64,000 bases of DNA from JAVBKV01 sp031553885 (lineage in GTDB: Bacteria > Bacteroidota > Bacteroidia > Bacteroidales > Azobacteroidaceae), in assembly GCA_031553885.1 (NCBI GenBank), contig JAVBKV010000053.1, positions 1 through 64,000 on the forward strand, in the 5' to 3' direction. A model generated the notes under the pieces. It saw only the letters and a list, made by a program, of their open reading frames with translations, made no database searches and was not told the origin of the DNA. The position numbers and the translations under genes were made by a program. Every line of letters starts with the position of its first letter. Position 1 is the stretch's first letter. This document shows positions 8,982 to 17,320 of this stretch, in pieces.

Positions 8982-9683
8982 TTATTCCGCAGCAGTAGGA
9001 GCAATCAGTTTATAGCCCTTACCGTGAATATTAATAATCTCAATATCCGGATCGTCTTTCAGTAATTTTCTCAATTTAGTAATGTATACGTCCATGCTTC
9101 GGGCATTGAAGTAATTGTCATTTCCCCAAATTGTTTTCAGTGCATAATTACGTTCCAGGATTTCATTGGCATGTGCGCAAAGCAAGCCTAAAAGTTCGCT
9201 TTCTTTGGTTGTCAGTTTAGACACCTGATCCCCAATGGTCAGGGTTTGTTTCTGGGTATCAAAACTAAAACGGCTCAGGTTATAAAAAGCCACATCTTTG
9301 GCTTTTTTACCATTGACCCGGCGAAGGATCGCTTCGATCCGCAACAATAACTCTTCCATACTAAAAGGTTTGGTCAGGTAATCATCGGCGCCGATTTTGA
9401 ATCCTTCCAGAATATCTTCCTTCATGGTTTTGGCCGTCAGGAAGACAATGGGTATTTCTCCGTTGGTGACCCGAATTTCCTGAGCCAGGGTGAACCCGTC
9501 TTTTTTCGGCATCATCACGTCCAGAATACAAATATCATACTGATTCTTCGGAAAAGCTTTCGATCCGGCTTCTCCATCAGGAAACAAATCAACGGCATAT
9601 CCTTTGGCTTGCAAATATTCTCTCAAAAGCATGCCTAAATTCTCATCGTCTTCACACATGAAGATTCTTACTTTTTCATCCAT
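8982..9683 (-). CDS. rprY: OmpR-family response regulator, RprY-like
   Basis: The 233-residue protein has a receiver domain with acidic pair D12-D13, phosphoacceptor D55 in CILDVMMP, T83 and K105 in YLTKPF. It is followed by an OmpR/PhoB winged-helix DNA-binding domain (about 130-230) ending in the recognition segment RSMDVYITKLRKLLKDDP. It follows the sensor kinase gene by 82 bases on the same strand. Domain order and neighbour match RprY of Bacteroides, which is known to bind promoters of metabolic and stress genes. The assignment to RprY rather than a paralogue rests on my recollection of the family. Confidence 0.9.
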   Translation of the reverse strand: MDEKVRIFMCEDDENLGMLLREYLQAKGYAVDLFPDGEAGSKAFPKNQYDICILDVMMPKKDGFTLAQEIRVTNGEIPIVFLTAKTMKEDILEGFKIGADDYLTKPFSMEELLLRIEAILRRVNGKKAKDVAFYNLSRFSFDTQKQTLTIGDQVSKLTTKESELLGLLCAHANEILERNYALKTIWGNDNYFNARSMDVYITKLRKLLKDDPDIEIINIHGKGYKLIAPTAAE

Positions 9684-9765
9684 AACTGTTCGTTTTTATA
9701 ACGTCTCAGGAAAGATACTCCCATCCTCTCACGCGCAACTCGTTGTTTTCACTCGTAACCCGTAA

Positions 9766-11304
9766 CTATCCCTTGACATAAGGTAATGTAATAATAAATT
9801 TTGTCCCTATATTAATCTCACTCTCGACCTTGATCGTCCCGTTGTGATCATCAATGATTTTCCTTACATAAGCGAGGCCTAAACCAAATCCCTTCACATC
9901 ATGCCTGTTTCCGGTATGTACACGGTAAAACCGATCGAATATCTTTTTTATATTTTCTTTTTTTATCCCTATTCCGTTATCCTGAATACTGATCTGTATC
10001 TTATCCCCTTCGTTAGCTGTACGTGCAACCAACATCAATGGGACATCTTCCCTCCTGTATTTAACAGCATTCTCCATCAGATTGAACAACACATTTGTAA
10101 AATGCATTTCATCCACATAAATGGTCGACTCAAGAGCATTCAAATCCAGATCCAGCGTCCCTCCGCTTTTTTCCACCCGTAAACCAAACGTATGCGCAAT
10201 GTTAACCAGCAGGTCGTTTGCATCCATCTCCTTCATTTTGAGTGTTGTCTTCCTTTCTTCAAACAACGACATCTGCAACACTTTTTCCACCAGGAAACTC
10301 AATCGTTTGGTCTCGTCGTTGATTACTCCCGAAATGTGGTTAAACATCTGTGGAGATTTAGCAACCCCTCCGTCTTTCAACATCTGGGCAGCCAGTGAAA
10401 TCGTCGAAACCGGTGTTTTCAACTCATGTGTCATATTATTGATAAAATCATTCTTCATTTCAGACAAACGCTTTTGTCTGAATACAATAAAAATAGTAAA
10501 AGTAAACACGACCAACAATACTAAGGTAAAACCCACAGAAGGTACCAGAAAACTGATCGAATTAAACAGATAACTTTTTTGTGTAGGGAAAAACACCTGT
10601 AAGGTATACAACCTGGAAGGAGGATCTTTCGGAAACAGGATCTGAGAAAAAGCCTCTTTCGATTCGTCTTCGGTAAAATCCGGGCTCCTGTATACAACCC
10701 GGCGGTTTTTATCCACCACTGCATAATGAAACGGCAGCGCCAGGTTGTTGTTTGCCAGTTCCGAACGGATATACGCTTCCATTTTTTTGAAATCCACCCG
10801 TTCTTCAATCGGCTTTTCATTGGACTTTATCACCTTACGAATCACTTCATCCAATAAATTCTGTTGATAAAAATATTGATCCTGCAACGCCTCCTGCATA
10901 TCCTGCGAAGTACTTTTCAAGTCACTTTTACCATAACTCGGAGACATCTCCAGGGATTGTTTATCAATTTCTTCCCGGACATTAAGTTCAATCTTTCCCG
11001 TCAGTCCATCTGGCGTTACCCGCAACCGCTGTTGCTCTGAAGATATGATCTGACCTGTCGTTGATTGCCTTCTTCCAAGGTACTTTTTTTTTCCAAAAGC
11101 AAATGCCTGATCATCAAGAAATTTACCTGTCTCATCTAACTCCAGGTTATGGGACACCTGGTACAAACTCCGCTTAACAGCTTCCCTGAATTGGCTTTCC
11201 TGGCTTCGGAGTATAATCTGTACATAATTCCATTGTAAATACAGTAAACTCAAAAAAGCAAAAACCATAACCCCGGTAAACAACCAAATCGTTGATTTCC
11301 TCAT
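9766..11304 (-). CDS. rprX: Membrane sensor histidine kinase, RprX-like
   Basis: The 512-residue protein has an N-terminal membrane helix (about 7-25), a periplasmic sensing region of about 220 residues and a second helix (about 250-275). The cytoplasmic HisKA domain carries its phosphorylated histidine in NMTHELKTPVST (about residue 293). The ATPase domain has an N box (NLMENAVKYR), a G1 box (DNGIGIKKENI) and GFGLGLAYV. No HAMP domain is evident between the second helix and the H box. It would autophosphorylate and pass phosphate to the response regulator encoded next. The first gene of a three-gene unit, it is followed by the regulator and a TPR protein. Confidence 0.9.
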   Translation of the reverse strand: MRKSTIWLFTGVMVFAFLSLLYLQWNYVQIILRSQESQFREAVKRSLYQVSHNLELDETGKFLDDQAFAFGKKKYLGRRQSTTGQIISSEQQRLRVTPDGLTGKIELNVREEIDKQSLEMSPSYGKSDLKSTSQDMQEALQDQYFYQQNLLDEVIRKVIKSNEKPIEERVDFKKMEAYIRSELANNNLALPFHYAVVDKNRRVVYRSPDFTEDESKEAFSQILFPKDPPSRLYTLQVFFPTQKSYLFNSISFLVPSVGFTLVLLVVFTFTIFIVFRQKRLSEMKNDFINNMTHELKTPVSTISLAAQMLKDGGVAKSPQMFNHISGVINDETKRLSFLVEKVLQMSLFEERKTTLKMKEMDANDLLVNIAHTFGLRVEKSGGTLDLDLNALESTIYVDEMHFTNVLFNLMENAVKYRREDVPLMLVARTANEGDKIQISIQDNGIGIKKENIKKIFDRFYRVHTGNRHDVKGFGLGLAYVRKIIDDHNGTIKVESEINIGTKFIITLPYVKG

Positions 11305-11501
11305 ACTTCCAAATGAACTCTTTTAATGAAAAAACAAAGTTCGGATCTTTTTGTTTAACATTTACTCAAAAAAACAAAAAATATCAAATGTAAAAAATAA
11401 ATCTTTTTAACAAAACGCGAAAAGTAACGATTTATTGAAAAATTAAGTTAATTTTAACAATCCAATACTAATTTATAATGAAGAAAAGTATTTTAGCCAA
11501 G

Positions 11502-11573
11502 TACCTCCGCCGGGAATCGAACCCGAATTTAAAGTTTAGGAAACTTCCGTTCTATCCATTGAACTACAGAGGC
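11502..11573 (-). tRNA. tRNA-Arg (anticodon CCT)
   Basis: The 72-base reverse-strand sequence forms a cloverleaf. The acceptor is GCCTCTG/CGGAGGT, the D arm contains AGTTCAATGGATAGAAC, and the anticodon stem GAAGT/ACTTT encloses TTCCTAA, so the anticodon is CCT (AGG codons). The T arm contains GGTTCGATTCC. CCA is not encoded. Confidence 0.95.
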
Positions 11574-11630
11574 AGACCTAAAAAATGTGCCGCAAAGGTA
11601 GAATAATTATCCGAATTAACCAAAAACTCT

Positions 11631-12356
11631 TTATCCGAAAACAGCATGAAGCACTTCCAACGAATTTAAATCCGGGAAATCGGACAAATGCAACCGGTAG
11701 TATTCCAGAATCCGGCCTATAATTGCTTTTCGCTCATGGCGGGAAAACCGGAACGTATGCATATTTTCGTACGTCATCCGGAGCAACAGATTAAACACGA
11801 AACTATCGTCAGGATTCAGAAAATAGGGATGGGACGGTTTGTAAGATACGAAAATTCCATTTTGCAAATCAAAAAACATACCCTTATTATATCCCGTTGA
11901 ATCCGGATAGAATCCCAAAAAACGACAAAAATGGATCATAAAAACCAAATGAAAATTGGCATATCCTTTTTCTGTCAGATCCAATACCTGAATGGATTGA
12001 AAAACAAAATCGAACAACATCCGGTTGGGTTGTACGTCCTTTATTAATTTAGCAATCAACTCCGCTAAAAAAATACCGATAGTACTTTTTACCGGATCAA
12101 TCAGCAACGACGAAGGCGGCCAGCAAATCTTCACTTCTTTCAGGCGCTGAATTTCCCGCAGGTTCTGATGCTCCACTTCCAGGTCCAACACTGCCAGTGC
12201 ATAAAAAAACGAATGAGCCACACGGTTCTTTTTTCCTTTCGAACGAGCAGTCAGGTAAGAGACACGACCGAATTCCTCCGTGTAAACCTGAACAATAACA
12301 TAGCTATCATTATAATTAAAACTATGTAATACTATACCTCTCGTCTTATGCAACAT
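11631..12356 (-). CDS. recO: DNA repair protein RecO
   Basis: The 241-residue protein starts MLHKTRGIVLHSFNYNDSYV, the N-terminal OB-fold signature of RecO (residues 1-80). An alpha-helical region follows with the conserved LAELIAKLIKD and FCRFLGFYPD segments. The four-cysteine zinc site present in some RecO proteins is absent here. RecO works with RecR to load RecA onto SSB-coated single-stranded DNA during gap repair. It is divergent from the tRNA-Glu/rpsT unit. A -7 box lies only four bases before the ATG, so its transcript may be leaderless. Confidence 0.9.
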   Translation of the reverse strand: MLHKTRGIVLHSFNYNDSYVIVQVYTEEFGRVSYLTARSKGKKNRVAHSFFYALAVLDLEVEHQNLREIQRLKEVKICWPPSSLLIDPVKSTIGIFLAELIAKLIKDVQPNRMLFDFVFQSIQVLDLTEKGYANFHLVFMIHFCRFLGFYPDSTGYNKGMFFDLQNGIFVSYKPSHPYFLNPDDSFVFNLLLRMTYENMHTFRFSRHERKAIIGRILEYYRLHLSDFPDLNSLEVLHAVFG

Positions 12357-12360
12357 AGTA

Positions 12361-12368
12361 CAAAGGTA
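12361..12368 (-). promoter_or_regulatory. -7 box directly upstream of recO
   Basis: TACCTTTG on the reverse strand matches TAnnTTTG perfectly. Its last base is four bases before the A of the recO ATG, which would place the transcription start at or inside the start codon. The -33 region is A/T-rich with no exact TTTG. Confidence 0.4.
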
Positions 12369-12398
12369 AAAAGAAAAAAGAAAAAATTCACAAAATAT

Positions 12399-12429
12399 TT
12401 TGCAGATTTAAAAATAAGCCCTATATTTG
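12399..12429 (+). promoter_or_regulatory. Promoter of tRNA-Glu and rpsT
   Basis: A -33 TTTG (12399-12402) and a -7 TATATTTG (12422-12429) are separated by exactly 19 bases, the consensus Bacteroidetes arrangement. The tRNA begins 20 bases after the -7 box. It is the cleanest promoter in the window. Confidence 0.8.
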
Positions 12430-12448
12430 CACCCGCAAACGAAAATCT

Positions 12449-12520
12449 GGCCCATTCGTCTATCGGTTAGGACGCAAGATTTTCATTCTTGAAAGAGGGG
12501 TTCGACTCCCCTATGGGCTA
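12449..12520 (+). tRNA. tRNA-Glu (anticodon TTC)
   Basis: The 72-base cloverleaf has acceptor GGCCCAT/ATGGGCT and anticodon stem CAAGA/TCTTG around TTTTCAT, giving anticodon TTC, and T arm GGGGTTCGACTCCCC. CCA is not encoded. It lies 39 bases ahead of rpsT and probably shares its transcript. Confidence 0.96.
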
Positions 12521-12559
12521 CTCATATAAAACGGTTAAAAAAAAGATATTTACACAAAG

Positions 12560-12814
12560 ATGGCAAATCACAAATCATCTGTAAAGAGAATAAGACAAAC
12601 GCTGACAAAAAGATTGCGTAACAGGTATTATGCGAAGACAGCTAGAAATGCAGTCAGAACACTTCGTAGTACTACTGAAAAAGATCAGGCTGTAGAATTA
12701 TACAAAAAAGTTAGTTCTATGTTGGATAAGTTAGCTAAAAAGAACATTATCCATAAAAACAAAGCAGGCAATTTAAAGTCAAAATTAGCGTTGTACGTTA
12801 ATAAACTCAACTAA
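12560..12814 (+). CDS. rpsT: 30S ribosomal protein S20
   Basis: The 84-residue, lysine/arginine-rich protein begins MANHKSSVKRIRQTLTKRLR and contains KNIIHKNKAGNLKSKL, the S20 signature. S20 binds 16S rRNA early in assembly of the small subunit. It follows tRNA-Glu from the same promoter and is closed by a strong hairpin terminator. Confidence 0.97.
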   Translation: MANHKSSVKRIRQTLTKRLRNRYYAKTARNAVRTLRSTTEKDQAVELYKKVSSMLDKLAKKNIIHKNKAGNLKSKLALYVNKLN

Positions 12815-12841
12815 GAAAACACTTCTTTTAATTGATACGAG

Positions 12842-12871
12842 AAGCCGGGTCTTTGTAGGTCCGGCTTTTTT
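12842..12871 (+). terminator. Intrinsic terminator after rpsT
   Basis: A 7-bp stem AAGCCGG/CCGGCTT (12842-12848 with 12861-12867) with a 12-base loop is followed by a run of Ts, 28 bases after the rpsT stop. Confidence 0.85.
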
Positions 12872-12911
12872 ATCATTCTCCTGTTCCAAACTAAAAAATC
12901 CACTCGATTTT

Positions 12912-12943
12912 TTAGTTTCTTTTCATAATTATTCGTATCTTTG
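12912..12943 (+). promoter_or_regulatory. Promoter of the gyrB operon
   Basis: A -7 box TATCTTTG (12936-12943) lies 20 bases after TTAG (12912-12915), a one-mismatch -33 box. The start would be near 12950, about 70 bases before gyrB. Confidence 0.55.
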
Positions 12944-13018
12944 TTAGCTTTTTGACCCTCAAAAAGGGTAAAAAAACAAAAACACCAATCCAAGAATCCA
13001 AATCAAATTTAAGATAAA

Positions 13019-14974
13019 ATGAGTGAAGAAATAAAAAACGGACACAACGGATACTCAGCAGAAAGCATCCAGGTATTGGAAGGGCTGGAAGCCGTGAGGA
13101 AAAGGCCCGCGATGTACATTGGAGACATCAGCGTGAAAGGATTACACCACCTGGTTTATGAAGTTGTGGATAACTCCATTGATGAAGCGCTTGCTGGTCA
13201 TTGTAAAAACATCGAAGTTTTCATCAATGCAGATAACTCTATCACGGTTAAAGACGACGGACGAGGCATTCCCGTCGATTATCATGAAAAAGAAAAAAAA
13301 TCAGCGCTCGAAGTCGTACTAACCGTTTTGCATGCCGGAGGAAAATTCGACAAAGATTCCTATAAAGTTTCCGGAGGATTGCACGGAGTCGGGGTTTCCT
13401 GTGTCAATGCGCTTTCCACTTACCTGAAAGCGGAGGTCCACAAAGAGGGTAAAATCTATGTACAGGAATATTCCTGCGGAAAACCACTCAACGATATAGC
13501 CATCGTAGGGGATACGGATAAGCGGGGAACCATCATTACATTCAAACCGGACGATTCTATTTTTATCGTAACCGAATACAAATACGACATCCTGGCCGGA
13601 CGGTTGCGCGAACTGGCTTACCTGAATGCAGGGGTTAACCTGACATTGACGGATTTACGGGTAACCAAAGAAGACGGCACATTTAAAACCGAACAATTTT
13701 ATTCTTCCGACGGACTGAAGGAATTCGTAGCATTTATCGATGCCGCCAAAGAACCGCTGATTGAAGACGTCATCCATATCATAACCGAAAAGCAAGGAGT
13801 TCCGGTGGAAGTCGCCATGACTTACAATACCTCCTATAATGAAAACGTTTATTCTTACGTAAACAACATCAACACCATCGAAGGAGGTACTCACCTGGCT
13901 GGATTCCGCAGGGGATTGACCCGGACATTAAAGAAATACGCCGAAGATTCCAAAATGCTGGAAAAAGTAAAAATAGAAATCAGCGGTGATGATTTCCGGG
14001 AAGGGTTAACGGCAGTAGTATCCATTAAAGTCGCTGAACCTCAGTTTGAAGGTCAGACAAAGACCAAACTCGGGAACAATGAAGTAATCGGCGCTGTGGA
14101 TATGGCGGTCGGAGAAGCATTGGGAAATTATCTGGAAGAACATCCGAAGGAAGCCAGAACAATCGTTGAAAAAGTAATTCTGGCAGCGACAGCCCGTCAT
14201 GCCGCCCGTAAAGCCAGAGAAATGGTTCAGCGGAAATCACCCCTTTCCGGAAGCGGACTGCCCGGGAAGCTGGCCGACTGTTCGGATAAGGACCCGGAAA
14301 AATGCGAAGTATTCCTCGTAGAGGGAGATTCTGCAGGAGGAACCGCCAAACAAGGGCGTGACCGGGCTTTTCAAGCGATCCTTCCACTTCGCGGAAAAAT
14401 CCTGAACGTGGAAAAGGCCATGCCTCACAAGGTACTGGAAAGCGAAGAAATCCGTAACATCTATACGGCCCTGGGAGTAACCATCGGCACGGAAGATGAC
14501 AGTAAAGCACTGAATACAGACAAACTGAGGTATCATAAAATTGTAATCATGACTGATGCCGATGTGGACGGAAGCCACATCGCCACCCTCATCCTGACGT
14601 TTTTCTTCCGCCACATGCGGGCGTTACTGGAAAAAGGATACATCTACATCGCAACACCTCCTCTTTACCTCTGCAAAAAAGGAAAAGTCGAAGAATATTG
14701 CTGGAACGATCAGCAACGTCAAACATTTATCGACAAATATGGAGGAGGAAACGAAAGCCAGATCCATACACAACGTTACAAAGGGCTTGGAGAAATGAAT
14801 GCGGAACAATTGTGGGAAACTACGATGAATCCGGAAAAACGAACCTTACGCCAGGTATCTATCGACAATGCTGCGGAAGCCGATCATATCTTTTCCATGC
14901 TTATGGGTGAAGATGTAGCTCCCCGGAGGGAATTCATTGAAGAAAACGCTACTTACGCCAATATCGACGCCTGA
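13019..14974 (+). CDS. gyrB: DNA gyrase subunit B
   Basis: The 651-residue protein carries the GHKL ATPase domain, with EVVDNSIDEALAGH, the DDGRGIPV magnesium/ATP motif and GGLHGVGVSCVNAL. A transducer domain follows. The Toprim domain has EGDSAGGTAKQGRDR (from about residue 435) and TDADVDGSHI (about 510). The C-terminal IQRYKGLGEMN-type motif reads IHTQRYKGLGEMNAEQLWET. Length and the KQGRDRAFQAILPLRGKILN segment identify GyrB. With GyrA it introduces negative supercoils using ATP. The last base of its TGA is the first base of the next gene's ATG, so translation of the two is probably coupled. Confidence 0.97.
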   Translation: MSEEIKNGHNGYSAESIQVLEGLEAVRKRPAMYIGDISVKGLHHLVYEVVDNSIDEALAGHCKNIEVFINADNSITVKDDGRGIPVDYHEKEKKSALEVVLTVLHAGGKFDKDSYKVSGGLHGVGVSCVNALSTYLKAEVHKEGKIYVQEYSCGKPLNDIAIVGDTDKRGTIITFKPDDSIFIVTEYKYDILAGRLRELAYLNAGVNLTLTDLRVTKEDGTFKTEQFYSSDGLKEFVAFIDAAKEPLIEDVIHIITEKQGVPVEVAMTYNTSYNENVYSYVNNINTIEGGTHLAGFRRGLTRTLKKYAEDSKMLEKVKIEISGDDFREGLTAVVSIKVAEPQFEGQTKTKLGNNEVIGAVDMAVGEALGNYLEEHPKEARTIVEKVILAATARHAARKAREMVQRKSPLSGSGLPGKLADCSDKDPEKCEVFLVEGDSAGGTAKQGRDRAFQAILPLRGKILNVEKAMPHKVLESEEIRNIYTALGVTIGTEDDSKALNTDKLRYHKIVIMTDADVDGSHIATLILTFFFRHMRALLEKGYIYIATPPLYLCKKGKVEEYCWNDQQRQTFIDKYGGGNESQIHTQRYKGLGEMNAEQLWETTMNPEKRTLRQVSIDNAAEADHIFSMLMGEDVAPRREFIEENATYANIDA

Positions 14975-15870
14975 TGCATCTGCCTCCTTCTCTGAAAAAG
15001 GGCGACCGGGTGATACTCATTGCTCCTTCGGGAGTAACAAATGAAGATTATGTATCACAAGCTTGTCATCGATTGGAGAGTTGGGGACTTCATGCCATAC
15101 TGGGAACACACGTACTGAATAAAAACGGCCGGTACGCCGGCCGTACAGAAGAACGGCTCCATGACCTGCAAACAGCTTTAGACAGTCGTGAATTTCAGGC
15201 TGTCTTTTGTGCCAGAGGAGGGTATGGAGCCGTTCATCTTCTGGAAAACATTTCTTTTGAAATTTTCAGAGAAACGCCTAAATGGATCATTGGCTACAGT
15301 GATATTACGGCCGTTCATTCTGCTGTTTCCAAACAGAAAATTTGTAGTCTCCATGCTCCGATGACATCTCATCTGGCATTAGAGGGAGAAGATGAAGCGA
15401 CTCTTCTGTTGAAAGAGGCACTGTTTGGAAAACGACCCGGTTATACAGTTCCTGGTCATCCGCTGAACAGGGCCGGAACAGCAACAGGATATACACGCGG
15501 AGGAAATCTTTCTGTCCTCCTGGGGTTACGCGCTACACCATTTGACTTAATCGAGGAAAAGACAATTCTATTCATTGAAGATACCGGAGAAAAGCCCTAT
15601 CAGATCGAACGGATGATGTATAACCTGCGTCTCAGTGGAACTTTATCCCGGATTTCCGGCTTAATTGTCGGACAATTCAGTGAATACGAAGAAGATCCTT
15701 CTATGCATAAGAGCATTTATGAATCCATTCGCCAACTGGTCGACGACTATGATTATCCGGTCTGTTTTAATTTTCCGGTCGGACATGTAAAACGAAATTT
15801 TCCTTTAATTGTCAGTGGATCTGCGGAATTAAACGTCAACCCGTTACAGGTTGTATTATCCTATTCATAA
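14974..15870 (+). CDS. S66-family LD-carboxypeptidase
   Basis: The 298-residue protein has the S66 (LdcA/MccF) fold signature: CARGGYGAVHLL near residue 80, nucleophile S109 in IIGYSDIT, E202 in FIEDTGEKPYQ and H271 in PVGHVKRNFPL. These form the Ser-Glu-His triad known for Pseudomonas LdcA. LdcA enzymes remove the terminal D-alanine from tetrapeptides during murein recycling. The absence of a signal peptide fits a cytoplasmic recycling role. It overlaps gyrB by one base and is followed 12 bases later by an M28-family lipoprotein gene. Confidence 0.9.
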   Translation: MHLPPSLKKGDRVILIAPSGVTNEDYVSQACHRLESWGLHAILGTHVLNKNGRYAGRTEERLHDLQTALDSREFQAVFCARGGYGAVHLLENISFEIFRETPKWIIGYSDITAVHSAVSKQKICSLHAPMTSHLALEGEDEATLLLKEALFGKRPGYTVPGHPLNRAGTATGYTRGGNLSVLLGLRATPFDLIEEKTILFIEDTGEKPYQIERMMYNLRLSGTLSRISGLIVGQFSEYEEDPSMHKSIYESIRQLVDDYDYPVCFNFPVGHVKRNFPLIVSGSAELNVNPLQVVLSYS

Positions 15871-15882
15871 ATATACAAGGTT

Positions 15883-16872
15883 ATGAAAAAAAATATGTTA
15901 TCCATTCTTTCATTCGCATTTTTTATGTTGACCGCATGCAATCCATCCGGCCGGACATCACCCAATGAAACCGGAACCGCAAAAATAACCGTTCCGACAT
16001 TTAATGCCGACAGTGCGTATCGTTTCACATCCGATCAGGTGGATTTCGGCCCCAGGGTTCCGAATACGGAAGCTCATGTTCGCTGTGGAGAATACTTAGC
16101 CGGACAACTGAAAAAATTCGGTGCACAAGTTACCAATCAGAACATGACACTCCGGACCTATGATGGAATTAACCTGAATGCAAGGAACATCATTGGTTCT
16201 TTCCAACCGGAAAACAAAAACAGGATCCTGTTATTTGCCCATTGGGACACCCGTCCGTTTGCAGACAGGGACCCGGACCCGGCCAATCACCGTAAACCGA
16301 TCGACGGAGCCAATGATGGCGCAGGAGCCTGTGCTATTTTACTGGAAATCGCGCGGCAGATCGGGAGCCAACAACCGACCGTCGGCGTAGACATTATCTT
16401 TTTTGATGCTGAAGACTGGGGAGTTCCTGAGTTTGACAAAAAAAAGGAATACCTGGGAGGCTGGTGCCTTGGTTCCGATTTTTGGGCCAGAAATCCGCAC
16501 GTAGCGAATTATTCTGCCCGTTATGGAATCCTTCTGGACCTGGTAAGCGCTCCTAACGCAACATTTTATAAAGAGTACTATTCCATGCAATCAGCCAATC
16601 ATGTAATCAAAAAAGTATGGGATGCAGCAAAAATTACGGGTTTCGACTCCTATTTTGTCGATAAAGAAGGTGGTGCTATAGAAGATGATCACGTACATGT
16701 AATCCGGCACAGAAAAATTCCCTGTATCGATATCATTCAATTCGATCCGGATACCGACCATAATTTTGGGGCTTACTGGCATACACTGAACGACAACATG
16801 AGCCAGGTCAGCAAAGAGACCATGCGTGCTGTCGGACAAACAGTCCTCTATGTTTTATATAACGAAAAATAA
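15883..16872 (+). CDS. M28-family lipoprotein, probable glutaminyl-peptide cyclotransferase
   Basis: The 329-residue protein starts with a lipoprotein signal (lipobox LTAC, C19). The M28-type metal site is seen in HWDTRPFADRD, GANDGAGACAILLEIARQI (metal aspartate), FFDAEDWG (glutamate) and YWHTLNDN (histidine). This arrangement, with HWDTR and GAND, is that of type II glutaminyl cyclases, including those described from Porphyromonas and Tannerella, rather than of broad aminopeptidases. The enzyme would convert N-terminal Gln of exported proteins to pyroglutamate at the periplasmic face. This fits the many signal peptides here that end in front of Gln. A generic M28 aminopeptidase role is the alternative. 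Confidence 0.8.
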   Translation: MKKNMLSILSFAFFMLTACNPSGRTSPNETGTAKITVPTFNADSAYRFTSDQVDFGPRVPNTEAHVRCGEYLAGQLKKFGAQVTNQNMTLRTYDGINLNARNIIGSFQPENKNRILLFAHWDTRPFADRDPDPANHRKPIDGANDGAGACAILLEIARQIGSQQPTVGVDIIFFDAEDWGVPEFDKKKEYLGGWCLGSDFWARNPHVANYSARYGILLDLVSAPNATFYKEYYSMQSANHVIKKVWDAAKITGFDSYFVDKEGGAIEDDHVHVIRHRKIPCIDIIQFDPDTDHNFGAYWHTLNDNMSQVSKETMRAVGQTVLYVLYNEK

Positions 16873-16882
16873 TCTCTGACCG

Positions 16883-17302
16883 ATGATGACGATCAATCAG
16901 ATACAAGATGAAATCATTGAAGAATTTTCTTCTTTAGAAGACTGGATGGATAAATACGCCCTGTTGATAGAGATGGGAAACGATTTACAACCGCTAGATC
17001 CTTCATATAAAACGAACAACAACCTGATTGAAGGTTGCCAGAGCCGGGTTTGGCTACAAGCCGATAAAATCGATAGGAACGTTATTTTTCAGGGAGAAAG
17101 CGACGCTGTTATCGTTAAAGGTATCGTATCTCTGCTTATCCGGGTTTTATCCGGCCATACTCCGGATGAGATCCTGGCTGCCGATCTGTATTTCATCGAT
17201 CGGATCGGATTAAAGGAGCATCTCTCTCCTACTCGATCCAACGGTCTGGTAGCCATGCTTAAGCAGATGAAATTATACGCCCTGGCGTTTAGTAGTATAT
17301 AA
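16883..17302 (+). CDS. sufE: SufE-family cysteine desulfuration protein
   Basis: The 139-residue protein has the SufE fold with the sulfur-accepting cysteine C52 in IEGCQSRVWL and the DEIIEEFSSLEDWMDKY start typical of the family. SufE accepts persulfide sulfur from the cysteine desulfurase SufS and passes it to the SUF iron-sulfur scaffold. No other suf gene is nearby; in Bacteroidales sufE is often apart from the main operon. An adjacent ATG three bases on could also be used. Confidence 0.93.
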   Translation: MMTINQIQDEIIEEFSSLEDWMDKYALLIEMGNDLQPLDPSYKTNNNLIEGCQSRVWLQADKIDRNVIFQGESDAVIVKGIVSLLIRVLSGHTPDEILAADLYFIDRIGLKEHLSPTRSNGLVAMLKQMKLYALAFSSI

Positions 17303-17320
17303 ATTAAGAATTCGACAAAC

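Noticed and set aside
14025..14510. 161-codon frame antisense to gyrB
   Set aside because: Pro/Arg/Leu-rich shadow of a well-conserved gene.
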